Origin: Alcanivorax sp. REN37
GTDB taxonomy: Bacteria > Pseudomonadota > Gammaproteobacteria > Pseudomonadales > Alcanivoracaceae
Reading direction: 5' to 3'
DNA: 64,000 nucleotides
Assembly (NCBI RefSeq): GCF_041102775.1
Contig: NZ_JBGCUO010000001.1
Coordinates: 1,364,001-1,428,000, forward strand
Numbering within the stretch: position 1 is the stretch's first letter; every line of letters starts with the position of its first letter. Both the position numbers and the translations under genes were made by a program. Positions 53,164 through 63,696 of this stretch are shown here, piece by piece. The notes under the pieces were generated by a model that was not told where the DNA came from, did no database searches, and was given only the letters and a program-made list of their open reading frames with translations.

Positions 53164-53949
53164 CTCGTCGATGCCGAACAGCGCCACGCTGTTGGCGTAG
53201 CTGCAGGCCGCCACCTGGGCACTGCTCTGGTGGCGGTGGCGCGCCACTTCTGCCACCACCCAAGGCAACAGTGCCGGCTCGTTGCGGCCGCGTTGCGGTG
53301 GCTTGTCGGTGAGAGTGCGCGGCAGCAGGTAGGGTGCGTCGGTTTCTACCAACAAGCGCGCGTCGGGAATGTTATGCACGATCTGCTGCAACGCCTGGCC
53401 ACGCCGCTCATCGCAAATCCAACCGGTGATGCCGATGTGGCAATCGAGATCGAGATAAGCAAATAGTGCCTCGCGACTGCCCGTGAAGCAGTGCACTACG
53501 GCGCCGCTGAGGTGGTCGCGGAAATCGCGCAGGATCGGCAGAAAGCGTTCGTGGGCATCCCGCTCATGCAAGAACACAGGTTTGCCGTTCTGTGCCGCCA
53601 ACTCCAGCTGGCGGATGAACGCCTGCTCCTGCTGCGGGCGGGGAGAAAAGTCGCGATTGAAATCCAGTCCGGCCTCACCGACTGCGCGGATGCGTGGATC
53701 GGCCAGCATGGCTGCCAATTCAGACCAGAACGACGGGGTTGCCTCACGGGCGTGATGGGGGTGCAGCCCGGCAGTGGCAAACAGCTGGGGGTGAGCGTGT
53801 GCCAGAGCCAGCGCAGCGGCATTGCTGTCGGCGTCGGTGCCAGTGACTAACTGCCAGCGCACACCGGCATCACGGGCGCGGGCTAAGACAGCGTCCAAGT
53901 CGGCGGCGAAACGGGAATCGGTCAGGTTGACGCCAATATCGGCCAGCAC
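53128..53949 (-). CDS. tatD: TatD-family metal-dependent hydrolase
   Basis: TIM-barrel amidohydrolase. The 273-residue product has [11 protein letters not shown] (start of the barrel), TAGLHPHHA (metal His), [35 protein letters not shown] and [10 protein letters not shown], all TatD signatures. It is a 3'-5' DNA exonuclease in known members. Start GTG at 53949 follows AAGGTGA; another GTG at 53991 is possible. It starts 59 nt after lexA, so the two may form an operon. Confidence 0.9.
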   Translation of the reverse strand: MLADIGVNLTDSRFAADLDAVLARARDAGVRWQLVTGTDADSNAAALALAHAHPQLFATAGLHPHHAREATPSFWSELAAMLADPRIRAVGEAGLDFNRDFSPRPQQEQAFIRQLELAAQNGKPVFLHERDAHERFLPILRDFRDHLSGAVVHCFTGSREALFAYLDLDCHIGITGWICDERRGQALQQIVHNIPDARLLVETDAPYLLPRTLTDKPPQRGRNEPALLPWVVAEVARHRHQSSAQVAACSYANSVALFGIDESALNQALAHIQ

Positions 53950-54008
53950 GGAACAGTCACCTTGCAACGGGAACGGGCCGGCAGTGTACACGGCCGCTCC
54001 CGCAACGG

Positions 54009-54620
54009 TTAACCGGCGTCGCGGATCAGTCCCACGAAAATACCTTCGATCACCAGCCGATCGGCTTCCACTTCAATGGGCTCATAAGCGTCGTTGGCGG
54101 GTAGCAAAGTGGCACCGCGATTGTTCAGCCGCAGCGTTTTCACCGTGACATCATCGTCGAGCCGGGCCACCACAATCTGGCCAGAGCGCGCCACGCTGCT
54201 CTTGCGCACGGCAATCAGGTCGCCGTCGAAAATGCCGGCATCCTTCATGCTGTCGCCTTGCACCCGCAGCAGGTAAGTGGGGCGTTGGCGGAACATGCCG
54301 GCCGGCACCGGAACCGACCGCTCCACGTTCTCCACCGCTTCGATTGGTACCCCGGCGGCGACTCGGCCGATCACCGGCAGTTCGTCGTCGGCCGCAGCGT
54401 TGTCCTGCTGCAGCAATTGGATACCACGCGAGCGATCGTTATAGAGGCGGATGCAGCCCTTGCGCTCCAGCGCGCGCAAGTGGTCTGAGGCGGCATTCTT
54501 GGATTGGAAGCCCATCAATTCGGCCAATTCAGCGCGCGTTGGCGCCATGCCGGTGCGGGCTTTGAACTGGCGAATGCAATCGAGTACCTGTTGTTGCCGG
54601 GCTGTCAGTTTCTCGCTCAT
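54009..54620 (-). CDS. lexA: LexA repressor
   Basis: 203 residues, master repressor of the SOS response. N-terminal winged helix ([42 protein letters not shown]); self-cleavage site Ala89-Gly90; catalytic Ser124 (QGDSMKD) and Lys161 (VKTLRL). Start ATG at 54620 follows GAGGA. A SOS box lies 41 nt upstream, so it is autoregulated. Unlike in Pseudomonas, no sulA gene follows. Confidence 0.97.
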   Translation of the reverse strand: MSEKLTARQQQVLDCIRQFKARTGMAPTRAELAELMGFQSKNAASDHLRALERKGCIRLYNDRSRGIQLLQQDNAAADDELPVIGRVAAGVPIEAVENVERSVPVPAGMFRQRPTYLLRVQGDSMKDAGIFDGDLIAVRKSSVARSGQIVVARLDDDVTVKTLRLNNRGATLLPANDAYEPIEVEADRLVIEGIFVGLIRDAG

Positions 54621-54660
54621 GGCTCTGTCCTCATTGACTGACGCGATGCTAGCACAGGCA

Positions 54661-54676
54661 CTGTCGATATGAACAG
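54661..54676 (-). promoter_or_regulatory. LexA (SOS) box of lexA
   Basis: CTGTCGATATGAACAG, a CTGT-N8-ACAG site at the usual spacing, overlapping the likely -35 region of lexA (-10 about TAGCAT). Confidence 0.85.
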
Positions 54677-54906
54677 TGTTGTTTGGTCAGTTCGAGGCCT
54701 TGCCTGTGGTCGGCTGCAGGTTGGCGTTGGTCGGGTCATCGGTGTGCGGATGACTGCGCTGGATCAACATCCGCGGCGATAGTGGCTTGAGATCGCCGCA
54801 GCGGCATTGCAGCATGCCGCCATTCGTTCGGCGTGGGGGCGCCGGACTCCTTGCACGTCAGGCCAAGGCGGACGGCCGCACTCTATTTTAATCGGGGATC
54901 TACAGC

Positions 54907-55560
54907 ATGCATCAGGCCGACGCTAAAGCGTTTTCGGCGGAGCGTATCCGCCAACTGGTTTCCGGCATTCCATTTTTCAACGAGGTCAGGCACCGCGACT
55001 TGGCGCAATTTGAAGCGCTGTTGGGGCAATGTGAGCTGTGGGTGGCGGGGCCGGGGGACACCGTGATTCAGCGCGGGCAGGATGAGCCGTTTTTGTACTT
55101 CTTGCTGCGTGGACAGCTGGTGGTGACCGGGCATAGCGGCGTGACCGCTGAAGTACTCAACTATATTTCACCCGGTGAGGTGTTCGGGGCGCTGGCGATG
55201 CTGCGCGGGACGCCGCGCAGTGCCACGGTACGGGTGGACGACAGCACCCGCGAAGCGGTGCTAGCGCGGCTCGACTACGCGCCATTCCAAGACCTACAGC
55301 AGCGTGGGCGCTTCGATCTGCAAACTCGGCTGGCGTTCTACAGCATGCTGGTCCACAACATCCGCTGGACGCTGGAGGTGTATCGCATGAGCGATCCACA
55401 GCATGAAGTGGCGGCGGCGATGCGTAAACTGCCGCTGTACAGCGGCCCGCGCGGTACCGAGCAGGAGCTATTGGCGCTGCATGAGCAGGCTCATGCACTG
55501 GCCGACCTGCTGTGCCAGTGGCACCAGGTGCCGCTGCGCGCGACACCCCAGCACCTCTGA
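54907..55560 (+). CDS. Cyclic-nucleotide-binding domain protein
   Basis: 217 residues. The cNMP-like fold (about 20-130) has FFNEVRHRDLAQFEALLGQCELWVAGPGDTVIQRGQ in parts and GEVFGALAMLRGTPRSATV. The C-terminal helical part lacks a helix-turn-helix, so it is not a Crp-type DNA binder. Its phosphate cassette is diverged, so ligand binding is uncertain. It ends 1 nt from the stop of the convergent uspA. The 286-nt region upstream (54621-54906) carries only the lexA control elements. Confidence 0.7.
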   Translation: MHQADAKAFSAERIRQLVSGIPFFNEVRHRDLAQFEALLGQCELWVAGPGDTVIQRGQDEPFLYFLLRGQLVVTGHSGVTAEVLNYISPGEVFGALAMLRGTPRSATVRVDDSTREAVLARLDYAPFQDLQQRGRFDLQTRLAFYSMLVHNIRWTLEVYRMSDPQHEVAAAMRKLPLYSGPRGTEQELLALHEQAHALADLLCQWHQVPLRATPQHL

Positions 55561-55561
55561 A

Positions 55562-56008
55562 TCAGTTACGGCATTTCTGGATTTTCACCGCCAGCACGTC
55601 GCAGCGCGCGCCGGGCACCACGCCTCGGGCTGTGGAGCCGAGCAGAATGGCGAGGCCGGTGCGGGTGTGGCTGCCGACCACGATCAGGTCGACGTCCAAC
55701 GCCTCGGCTTTTTCCTGAATGGTTTTCTCGATCGAGCCCATCTCGACATACACCCGCTCGGCAGGGATGCCGTAGGTGTCCGCATAGCGGCGCACGCTGG
55801 TGCGTGCTTGATCCATGATGCCGGTCTGTAGCTCGGTGACATCAATCGGAATGTCGGCGCCGTAGGCCAGTGCCAGCGGCTCGATCACATGCAGCAGGTG
55901 CAGGCGGCCGCTGGTACCACAGCACACCGAGCGGGCGCGTTCCAGAATCTGCTGGGACTCTTCGCTGCCGTCGATGGCGACCAGCACGTCCTTGTATTCG
56001 TTGCTCAT
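55562..56008 (-). CDS. uspA: Universal stress protein UspA family
   Basis: 148 residues. YKDVLVAIDGSEESQQILERA at the start, and DLIVVGSHTRTGLAILLGSTARGVV with the G-2x-G-9x-G(S/T) ATP-binding motif near the C-terminus. GGGAG precedes the ATG. Small cytosolic stress protein, role unspecified. Convergent with the cNMP-like gene. Confidence 0.9.
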   Translation of the reverse strand: MSNEYKDVLVAIDGSEESQQILERARSVCCGTSGRLHLLHVIEPLALAYGADIPIDVTELQTGIMDQARTSVRRYADTYGIPAERVYVEMGSIEKTIQEKAEALDVDLIVVGSHTRTGLAILLGSTARGVVPGARCDVLAVKIQKCRN

Positions 56009-56264
56009 GACTGGGCTCCCTTGGATGGATTCGGGGCTCTATGATGGCGCCTGCTTTTTGCTGCTGTCCACAATCGCTCTGCTTGCGGTGCCCTGGGCGA
56101 CCAATGTTATAAGGCGCCGGTGAGGGCGGCAGAGGCACCGAACGCAGGACCGTCCTTGACCTTTAGGATGGCCGCCTGCCTAAATAGCGGCCTCATGAGC
56201 GCCGGGCACCCCCGGCAGCGGTCTGCAACCGCTACTGATCACCGCACAGCGAGTACGTAAAAGA

Positions 56265-59030
56265 ATGGCCAAATCGCTTGTCATTGTGGAGTCGCCTGCC
56301 AAGGTCAAGACCATCAACCGGTTCCTTGGGGATGATTTCATTGTCAAATCCAGCGTCGGGCATGTGCGCGATCTGCCGGTCAGCGGTGGGGCGAAGTCGT
56401 CGCCGGCTGAGCGCGCCAAAGAAGCAGCCTACACTCGCTCGCTGCCGCCCGAAGAGCGGGCACGCTACAAAAAGAAGAAGGCACACGAACAGCTGATCAA
56501 CCGTATGGGCGTGGACCCGGAGCGGGATTGGAGCGCGCACTACGAAGTGCTGCCCGGCAAAGAAAAAGTCATTGATGAGCTGAAGCGTCTGGCCGGCAAA
56601 GTCGACCACATTTATCTCGCCACCGACCTTGACCGCGAAGGGGAAGCGATCGCTTGGCACCTGCGGGAAGTGATTGGCGGCGATGACGACCGTTACCGCC
56701 GGGTGGTGTTCAACGAGATCACCCGCAAGGCGGTGCAAGCTGCCTTTGAAGAGCCCGGCAAGCTCGACATGCCGCGTGTGGAAGCGCAGCAGGCGCGTCG
56801 CTTCCTCGACCGGGTAGTAGGCTTCATGGTGTCGCCACTGCTGTGGGACAAGATTGCCCGGGGGCTGTCAGCCGGCCGAGTACAGTCGGTGGCGGTGGAA
56901 CTGGTGGTGGAACGTGAGCGGGAAATTCGTGCCTTCCAGCCGGATGAATTCTGGGAAATCTACGCCGATACCCAAGCCGAGCAGGGCACCGACGTGCGTA
57001 TGGACGTCACCCGCTTCCAAGGTGTGGCGTTCCGGCCGGATAACGAAACCGATGCGCGCCGCCACCAGCAGGCGCTGCGTGATGCTGCGGCTCTCACGGT
57101 GCAGGGGCGTGAGGACAAGCCGACTCGCTCCAAGCCGTCGGCACCCTTCATTACCTCCACGCTGCAGCAGGCCGCCAGCACCCGCCTTGGCTACAGCGTG
57201 AAGAAGACCATGACGCTGGCCCAACGCCTGTACGAAGCTGGTCACATCACTTACATGCGTACCGACTCCACTAACCTGTCGGCAGATGCGGTGGCCGCGT
57301 GTCGGGCGTGGATCGGCAGCAACCTCGGTGACCGTTACCTGCCAGAGCAAGCGCCGAACTACTCCAGCCGTGAAGGCGCGCAGGAAGCGCACGAGGCGAT
57401 CCGTCCCTCGGATGTCACCCGCGAGCCGGAATTGCTGCTGGACATGGAGCGCGACGCGCGCCGTCTGTATGAACTGATCCGGCTGCAATTCATCGCCTGC
57501 CAAATGCCGCCGGCGGAATACCTAGCCAGCACCATCACCGCCACCGCCGGTGATTACGAGCTGAAGGTCAAGGGCCGCATCCTTAAATTCGACGGTTGGA
57601 CCCGCGTGCTGCCACCGGCGGCGCGCAGCAAGGGCCAAGAAGACGTGGTGCTGCCTGATTTGTCAGCCGGTCAGAAGCTGACTGTCAACGAGGTAGTGGC
57701 CACGCAGCACTTCACCAAACCGCCGGCCCGTTTCACCGAAGCCAGCTTAGTGCGCGAATTGGAGAAGCGCGGCATCGGTCGGCCGTCCACCTATGCGGCA
57801 ATCATTTCCACGATCCAAGATCGGGGTTACGTGCGGTTGGAAAACCGCCGCTTCTATGCCGAGAAAATGGGTGACATCGTCACCGACCGGCTGGTGGAAA
57901 ATTTCCCCAACCTGATGGACTACGGCTTCACTGCCAGCATGGAAGAAACGCTCGACAAGATCGCCGCTGGCGAACTCGATTGGCGCCAGGTGCTGGATGA
58001 TTTCTACAGCGATTTCCGCAAGCGGTTGGAAGCGGCCCAAGGCGACGGCGCCGGTAAGCTGGCGCAGGGCGGCATGCGTGCCAACCTACCCACCGACACC
58101 GATATTCCGTGCCCTACTTGCGGGCGTCCGATGCAAATTCGTACCGGCTCCACTGGGGTATTCCTCGGTTGCTCCGGATACAGCCTGCCGCCGAAAGAAC
58201 GCTGCACGGCCACGCTCAACCTGTTGCCCGGCGACGAGGCAGTTGGTGCCGACGATGCCGAAGCGGAAGCGCTGGAGCAGCGTCTGAAAAAGCGCTGCCC
58301 GATTTGCAGTACCGCCATGGACAGCTACCTGCTGGACGAAAGCCGCAAACTGCATATCTGCGGCAACAACCCCGATTGCGCCGGCTACGTGGTGGAGCAG
58401 GGCGAGTTCCGCATCAAGGGCTATGACGGCCCGGTGCTGGAATGTGAAAAGTGCAGTAGCGAAATGCAGTTGCGCACCGGCCGTTTCGGCAAGTTCTTCA
58501 AGTGCACCAACGAAGCCTGCGGCAATACCCGCAAGCTGTTGCGCAGCGGCGAGCCGGCGCCACCCCGCGCCGACCCGATCCCGATGCCGCATCTGCGCTG
58601 TCAGAAAGTGGATGACTACTATCTGCTGCGTGACGGTGCCTCTGGTCTGTTCCTCGCCGCCAGCCAGTTCCCGCGCAACCGCGAGACTCGGGCGCCGTCG
58701 GTGGAAGAAGTGCGCAGTGTGCGCGAGCAGCTGGATCCGAAGCTGTTGTACTTGGCTGACGCGCCGACTCATGACAGCGCCGGCAACGCGGCGATCCTGC
58801 GCTATGCCCGCAAGAGCAAAGAGCAGTACGTCACCACCGAAGTGGACGGTAAGGCCACCGGTTGGGCGGCGTTCTACCGCGATGGTGCCTGGGTGATTGA
58901 AGACAAGCCGGCGGCCAAGAAAGCGCCTGCGAAGAAGGCACCGGCGAAAAAAGCGGCGGCCAAGAAAGCGCCTGCCAAGAAAGCGCCCGCCAAGAAAGCG
59001 GCGGCCAAGCCAGCTCCCGCTGAGGACTGA
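56265..59030 (+). CDS. topA: DNA topoisomerase I
   Basis: Type IA topoisomerase that relaxes negative supercoils. 921 residues: Toprim domain ([32 protein letters not shown]), active-site Tyr330 in [23 protein letters not shown], and three C-terminal zinc-ribbon-like CxxC modules ([37 protein letters not shown]). The last 40 residues (from codon 882, DNA 58908) are a Lys/Ala/Pro tail of 5-residue repeats. The promoter is weak (TTGACC at 56156). DUF6586-like and LOG genes follow. Confidence 0.97.
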   Translation: MAKSLVIVESPAKVKTINRFLGDDFIVKSSVGHVRDLPVSGGAKSSPAERAKEAAYTRSLPPEERARYKKKKAHEQLINRMGVDPERDWSAHYEVLPGKEKVIDELKRLAGKVDHIYLATDLDREGEAIAWHLREVIGGDDDRYRRVVFNEITRKAVQAAFEEPGKLDMPRVEAQQARRFLDRVVGFMVSPLLWDKIARGLSAGRVQSVAVELVVEREREIRAFQPDEFWEIYADTQAEQGTDVRMDVTRFQGVAFRPDNETDARRHQQALRDAAALTVQGREDKPTRSKPSAPFITSTLQQAASTRLGYSVKKTMTLAQRLYEAGHITYMRTDSTNLSADAVAACRAWIGSNLGDRYLPEQAPNYSSREGAQEAHEAIRPSDVTREPELLLDMERDARRLYELIRLQFIACQMPPAEYLASTITATAGDYELKVKGRILKFDGWTRVLPPAARSKGQEDVVLPDLSAGQKLTVNEVVATQHFTKPPARFTEASLVRELEKRGIGRPSTYAAIISTIQDRGYVRLENRRFYAEKMGDIVTDRLVENFPNLMDYGFTASMEETLDKIAAGELDWRQVLDDFYSDFRKRLEAAQGDGAGKLAQGGMRANLPTDTDIPCPTCGRPMQIRTGSTGVFLGCSGYSLPPKERCTATLNLLPGDEAVGADDAEAEALEQRLKKRCPICSTAMDSYLLDESRKLHICGNNPDCAGYVVEQGEFRIKGYDGPVLECEKCSSEMQLRTGRFGKFFKCTNEACGNTRKLLRSGEPAPPRADPIPMPHLRCQKVDDYYLLRDGASGLFLAASQFPRNRETRAPSVEEVRSVREQLDPKLLYLADAPTHDSAGNAAILRYARKSKEQYVTTEVDGKATGWAAFYRDGAWVIEDKPAAKKAPAKKAPAKKAAAKKAPAKKAPAKKAAAKPAPAED
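58908..59030 (+). repeat. Tandem repeat encoding the topA Lys-rich tail
   Basis: Seven 15-bp units encoding [10 protein letters not shown]-type pentads, with a higher-order period of three units. Such repeats are slippage-prone; the encoded tail should bind DNA non-specifically. Confidence 0.85.
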
Positions 59031-59032
59031 GC

Positions 59033-59452
59033 ATGGGCCAGCTGCGAGCGGTGGCGGAACGGTTGGCATTGGCACGTCAGGCGTTCCGTCTCTGTGAGCA
59101 GGCGGCGGAGCAAGAACAGCCGCCAGCAGAGCAATGGGTGCTGCGTGGCGCGCTGTTAGTACAGCTGGCAGCGGTGATCCAGGGACTGGGACAGCCCGGT
59201 GGCCGTGACCCGTTGGCTGCCGCTGCGGCGCTGCCCCCCAGTGCCGCGCTGGCCTGGTGGCAGGATGCTTGGCAGCACCTGCTGGGTGACACGTTGCTGA
59301 CCCGTTCCGCAGCGGCGCCGGAAACACGCAACCTGATTGCTGCGGCGTCGGCACTGCCGTTGGGATTGGCCGAACGGGCCGCCATGGCGGAGGTGATCGA
59401 GGGCTTGGCCATCAGGCTGCAACATTTGCAGTCCCAAGATCGAGAGGAATGA
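59033..59452 (+). CDS. DUF6586-like small protein following topA
   Basis: 139 residues, Ala/Leu-rich, all-helical in look, with a conserved-looking start [20 protein letters not shown]. It begins 2 nt after topA, so it is co-transcribed. A small protein of this kind follows topA in pseudomonads; no function known to me. No signal peptide. Confidence 0.7.
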   Translation: MGQLRAVAERLALARQAFRLCEQAAEQEQPPAEQWVLRGALLVQLAAVIQGLGQPGGRDPLAAAAALPPSAALAWWQDAWQHLLGDTLLTRSAAAPETRNLIAAASALPLGLAERAAMAEVIEGLAIRLQHLQSQDREE

Positions 59453-59480
59453 TCTGGTCTTGGCCATTGAAGGAAAACGA

Positions 59481-60152
59481 ATGGACGCAACACGTGCCTT
59501 GGAAGCCTGGCGAGTCCTGCGCATCCAGTCTGAGTTGGTGGATGGTATTGAACGGCTGGGCGACATTGGCCCGGCAGTGACCCTCTACGGCAGTGCCCGC
59601 TTGGGCGAAGAGTCTCCTTACTACCAAAGCGCCGAAGCACTGGCTGAGCGGTTTTCCCGCGTCGGCCTGAATGTGCTCACCGGCGGTGGCCCCGGCATCA
59701 TGGAAGGCGCCAACCGAGGTGCTTTCGGCAAGGGCGCCTGTTCCATCGGCCTCAACATTCAATTGCCGTTCGAGGAAAGCGCCAACCGCTATCAGGATCT
59801 GGCGATTAACTTCCGCTATTTCTTCGTGCGCAAGCTGATGTTCGTTAAGCACGCCGTGGGTTTCGTGGTGTTCCCCGGTGGTTTTGGCACCCTCGACGAA
59901 CTGTTCGAAGCGCTGACGCTGGTGCAGACCGGCAAGATCAAACCGTTCCCGATTGTACTGTTCGGCAGTGATTACTGGAGCGGGCTGATAGATTGGCTGC
60001 GTGACCGGATGCTGGCGGAAGGCTGTATTAGCCCAGGCGATCTGGATCTGATGCAGGTGACCGACTCGGTGGATGAGGCGTTCTCGATTGTCCACAAAGC
60101 GGTGGCGGCCCGCGAAAACCGTCGTCGCGACAACTTGCCCGAGCACATGTGA
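59481..60152 (+). CDS. LOG family protein (cytokinin riboside phosphoribohydrolase-like)
   Basis: 223 residues with the LOG/lysine-decarboxylase-like signatures GGGPGIMEGANRGA and PGGFGTLDELFEAL (PGGxGTxxE). Enzymes of the family remove ribose 5'-phosphate from nucleotide monophosphates. Start ATG at 59481 has AAGGA 6 nt upstream; a TTG at 59460 lacks an SD. psrA follows. Confidence 0.88.
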   Translation: MDATRALEAWRVLRIQSELVDGIERLGDIGPAVTLYGSARLGEESPYYQSAEALAERFSRVGLNVLTGGGPGIMEGANRGAFGKGACSIGLNIQLPFEESANRYQDLAINFRYFFVRKLMFVKHAVGFVVFPGGFGTLDELFEALTLVQTGKIKPFPIVLFGSDYWSGLIDWLRDRMLAEGCISPGDLDLMQVTDSVDEAFSIVHKAVAARENRRRDNLPEHM

Positions 60153-60165
60153 TCCCGTCGCTGCC

Positions 60166-60197
60166 TTGACGATACAACTGTTTGAAACATATGTTTG
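60166..60197 (+). promoter_or_regulatory. psrA promoter and autogenous PsrA operator
   Basis: TTGACG (60166-60171) and a -10 near 60190 (TATGTT at 18-base spacing). The palindrome GAAAC-ATAT-GTTTG (60184-60197) fits the published PsrA motif G/CAAAC-N2-4-GTTTG/C and overlaps the -10, as expected for autorepression. Confidence 0.75.
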
Positions 60198-60224
60198 CCG
60201 TCACTGTGCAGCGAGGAGAACCCG

Positions 60225-60860
60225 ATGTCGGAACGAAGCGGCACCGTTGAGCGCATTCTGGACACCGCCGAAGAACTGTTCGCCCAGAAGGGCTTCGCGG
60301 AAACTAGCTTGCGTGCCATCACCAGCCGCGCCGGGGTCAACCTCGCCGCGGTCAACTACCATTTCGGTTCCAAGGAAGCGCTGATCCAAGCGGTGTTCGA
60401 GCGTTTTCTCGGCCCGTTCTGCGCCAGTCTCGACGCTGCCTTGGATGAACTGGACGGTCAGCAGGTCAGCCTTGAACAGTTGCTGGCATTGATCTCGGGC
60501 ACGGCGCTTGGGCCCCAGGGCCAGCGGCCGCACCGGGTGGCGCTGTTCTTCCGTCTGTCCGGGCTGGCCTATACCCAGGCCCAGGGTCACCTGCGGCGCT
60601 TTTTCCAAGAGCATTACGGCGCGGTATTTGCCCGCGTATTGCGGCTGCTCAGTGTGGCCGCGCCGGATGTGCCACCGATGGAAATGTTTTGGCGAGTGCA
60701 CTTTGGGCTCGGTGCCATCGTGTTCGCGATGTCCGGCATGGAGCCGCTGCGGGCGATCTGCAAGAGCGATTTCGGTGTCACGCTGTCGGTGGCAGACGTC
60801 AACCAGCGTCTGCTGCCGTTCATAATCGGAGGCATTCGCGCGCCGGTGATGCCGTCATGA
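60225..60860 (+). CDS. psrA: TetR-family fatty-acid-responsive regulator PsrA
   Basis: 211 residues. The N-terminal helix-turn-helix GFAETSLRAITSRAGVNLAAVNYHFGSKEALIQAVF is very close to Pseudomonas PsrA; the body has FLGPFCASLDAAL, GLAYTQAQGHLRRFFQEHYG and FWRVHFGLGAIVFAMSG. PsrA senses long-chain fatty acids and controls beta-oxidation and, in Pseudomonas, rpoS. Start ATG at 60225 follows AGGAG; a start at 60195 lies in the operator. It overlaps the next gene in ATGA. Confidence 0.92.
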   Translation: MSERSGTVERILDTAEELFAQKGFAETSLRAITSRAGVNLAAVNYHFGSKEALIQAVFERFLGPFCASLDAALDELDGQQVSLEQLLALISGTALGPQGQRPHRVALFFRLSGLAYTQAQGHLRRFFQEHYGAVFARVLRLLSVAAPDVPPMEMFWRVHFGLGAIVFAMSGMEPLRAICKSDFGVTLSVADVNQRLLPFIIGGIRAPVMPS

Positions 60861-61333
60861 CCCGCCTGCTGGTGTCGATTGCCGAGCAGTCTTTGACGCT
60901 GGAACGTCCCGGGCTGGCACCGATCTGCTATCCAATTTCCACCGCACTCAATGGCCCCGGTGAGCAAATGGACAGTGGCTGTACGCCGCGTGGCGCGCAC
61001 CGAGTGCGCGCCCGTATTGGCGCCGGCATGGCGCGCGGCAGCGTGTTCATCGGCCGCCGTCCCACCGGTGAGATCTGGACGCCGACCTTGGCCGCTGCCC
61101 ATCCGCAGCGAGATTGGATTCTTACCCGCATCCTTTGGCTGTGCGGCGAGGAGCCAGGCCGCAATCGCGGTGGCCGCGTGGATTCCATGCGGCGCTTCAT
61201 TTATATTCACGGCACGCCGGATACCGAGCCGCTGGGCGTCCCGCGCTCGCACGGTTGCATCCGCATGCACAGCGATGACCTGATCGAACTGTTTGACCTG
61301 GTGCCGGCCGGCACCCGCGTCTGCATCGATTGA
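60857..61333 (+). CDS. L,D-transpeptidase (YkuD) family protein
   Basis: 158 residues. The catalytic SHGCIRMH motif has Cys134, preceded by FIYIHGTPDTEPLG with the conserved His. The family cross-links peptidoglycan or attaches lipoproteins. No signal peptide is visible in the first residues (MTRLLVSIAEQSLTLERPG), so the site of action is unclear. It overlaps the psrA stop (ATGA) and precedes nagZ, a peptidoglycan recycling enzyme. Confidence 0.88.
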   Translation: MTRLLVSIAEQSLTLERPGLAPICYPISTALNGPGEQMDSGCTPRGAHRVRARIGAGMARGSVFIGRRPTGEIWTPTLAAAHPQRDWILTRILWLCGEEPGRNRGGRVDSMRRFIYIHGTPDTEPLGVPRSHGCIRMHSDDLIELFDLVPAGTRVCID

Positions 61334-61369
61334 TCCGGCACGCTCCAATTCCCGCTTGGAATCATTCCT

Positions 61370-62380
61370 ATGACCGCTGCTGTAGTCATGCTGGATGTGG
61401 CCGGTACCGAACTGGACGCCAGCGACCGCGATGTGCTGCGCCACCCTGCGGTGGGCGGCCTGATCCTGTTTGCCCGTAACTACCAGAATCGCGACCAGCT
61501 GATGGCGCTGACTGCCGCGATTCGGGCTGAGCGTCCGGATATCCTCATCGCCGTCGATCAAGAGGGCGGCCGGGTGCAGCGTTTTCGTGACGGCTTCACC
61601 CGTTTGCCGCCGATGGCAGCACTGGGGCGTTGGCACGATCAGTCACCGGAGGCCGCATTGGACGGTGCCCGCCAGCTGGGCCGGCTGATGGCGGAAGAGC
61701 TGATTGCCTGCGATGTGGACATCAGCTTTGCGCCGGTACTGGATCTGGACTATGGCGTCAGCAGCGTGATCCGCGATCGTAGCTTCCACGCCGACCCGGA
61801 TACCTTGACCGCCTTGGCCGCCGCTTGGATTGACGGCATGGCGGCGGCGGGTATGGCCGCCACCGGCAAACATTTCCCCGGCCACGGTTTTGTCGAAGCC
61901 GATTCCCATCTTGAACTGCCGCGCGACAGTCGCCCGTTGGCGGCGCTGGAGGCGGCCGACCTGCGTCCGTTCGCGGCACTGTCTCAGCGCTTGCAGGGCA
62001 TCATGCCGGCCCACGTTGTGTACGACGCGGTGGACAGCCAGCCGGCCGGATTCTCCCGTATATGGCTGGAGTTACTGCGCCGGCAACTGGGTTTCGCCGG
62101 CGTGATCTTCAGCGATGACCTGACCATGGAAGGCGCCGCCGCCGCTGGCGATTACGCCGCCCGTACCGCTGCCGCGTTGGACGCCGGCTGCGACATGGTG
62201 CTGGTGTGCAACCAGCGCGCGGCGGCACTGCAAGTGCTGGATGCGGTCACCGCGTTGCAACCGTCCGCACGGGTGCCGGCCAGTGGCTTGCGCGCCGCCC
62301 CACAGTCGCCGATGACGGCGGCACAACGGCAGCAAGCGCAAGCGCTGGCTGCCCGACTCATTGAAACGTTCAACCAGTGA
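61370..62380 (+). CDS. nagZ: Beta-N-acetylhexosaminidase NagZ
   Basis: 336-residue GH3 enzyme that removes GlcNAc from anhydromuropeptides in cytosolic peptidoglycan recycling. PDILIAVDQEGGRVQRF, KHFPGHGFVEADSH (Lys167 to His172, with catalytic His in the following loop) and GVIFSDDLTMEGA, which carries the Asp nucleophile, are visible. Its product affects AmpC induction. It is followed by hpt. Confidence 0.96.
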   Translation: MTAAVVMLDVAGTELDASDRDVLRHPAVGGLILFARNYQNRDQLMALTAAIRAERPDILIAVDQEGGRVQRFRDGFTRLPPMAALGRWHDQSPEAALDGARQLGRLMAEELIACDVDISFAPVLDLDYGVSSVIRDRSFHADPDTLTALAAAWIDGMAAAGMAATGKHFPGHGFVEADSHLELPRDSRPLAALEAADLRPFAALSQRLQGIMPAHVVYDAVDSQPAGFSRIWLELLRRQLGFAGVIFSDDLTMEGAAAAGDYAARTAAALDAGCDMVLVCNQRAAALQVLDAVTALQPSARVPASGLRAAPQSPMTAAQRQQAQALAARLIETFNQ

Positions 62381-62388
62381 TTGCTGCG

Positions 62389-63686
<1,298 letters not shown>

Positions 63687-63696
63687 AGGCTGGCTG

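Noticed and set aside
58086-59354. 422-codon open frame on the minus strand
   Set aside because: Opposite the topA 3' end; its repeats are only the complement of the Lys tail.
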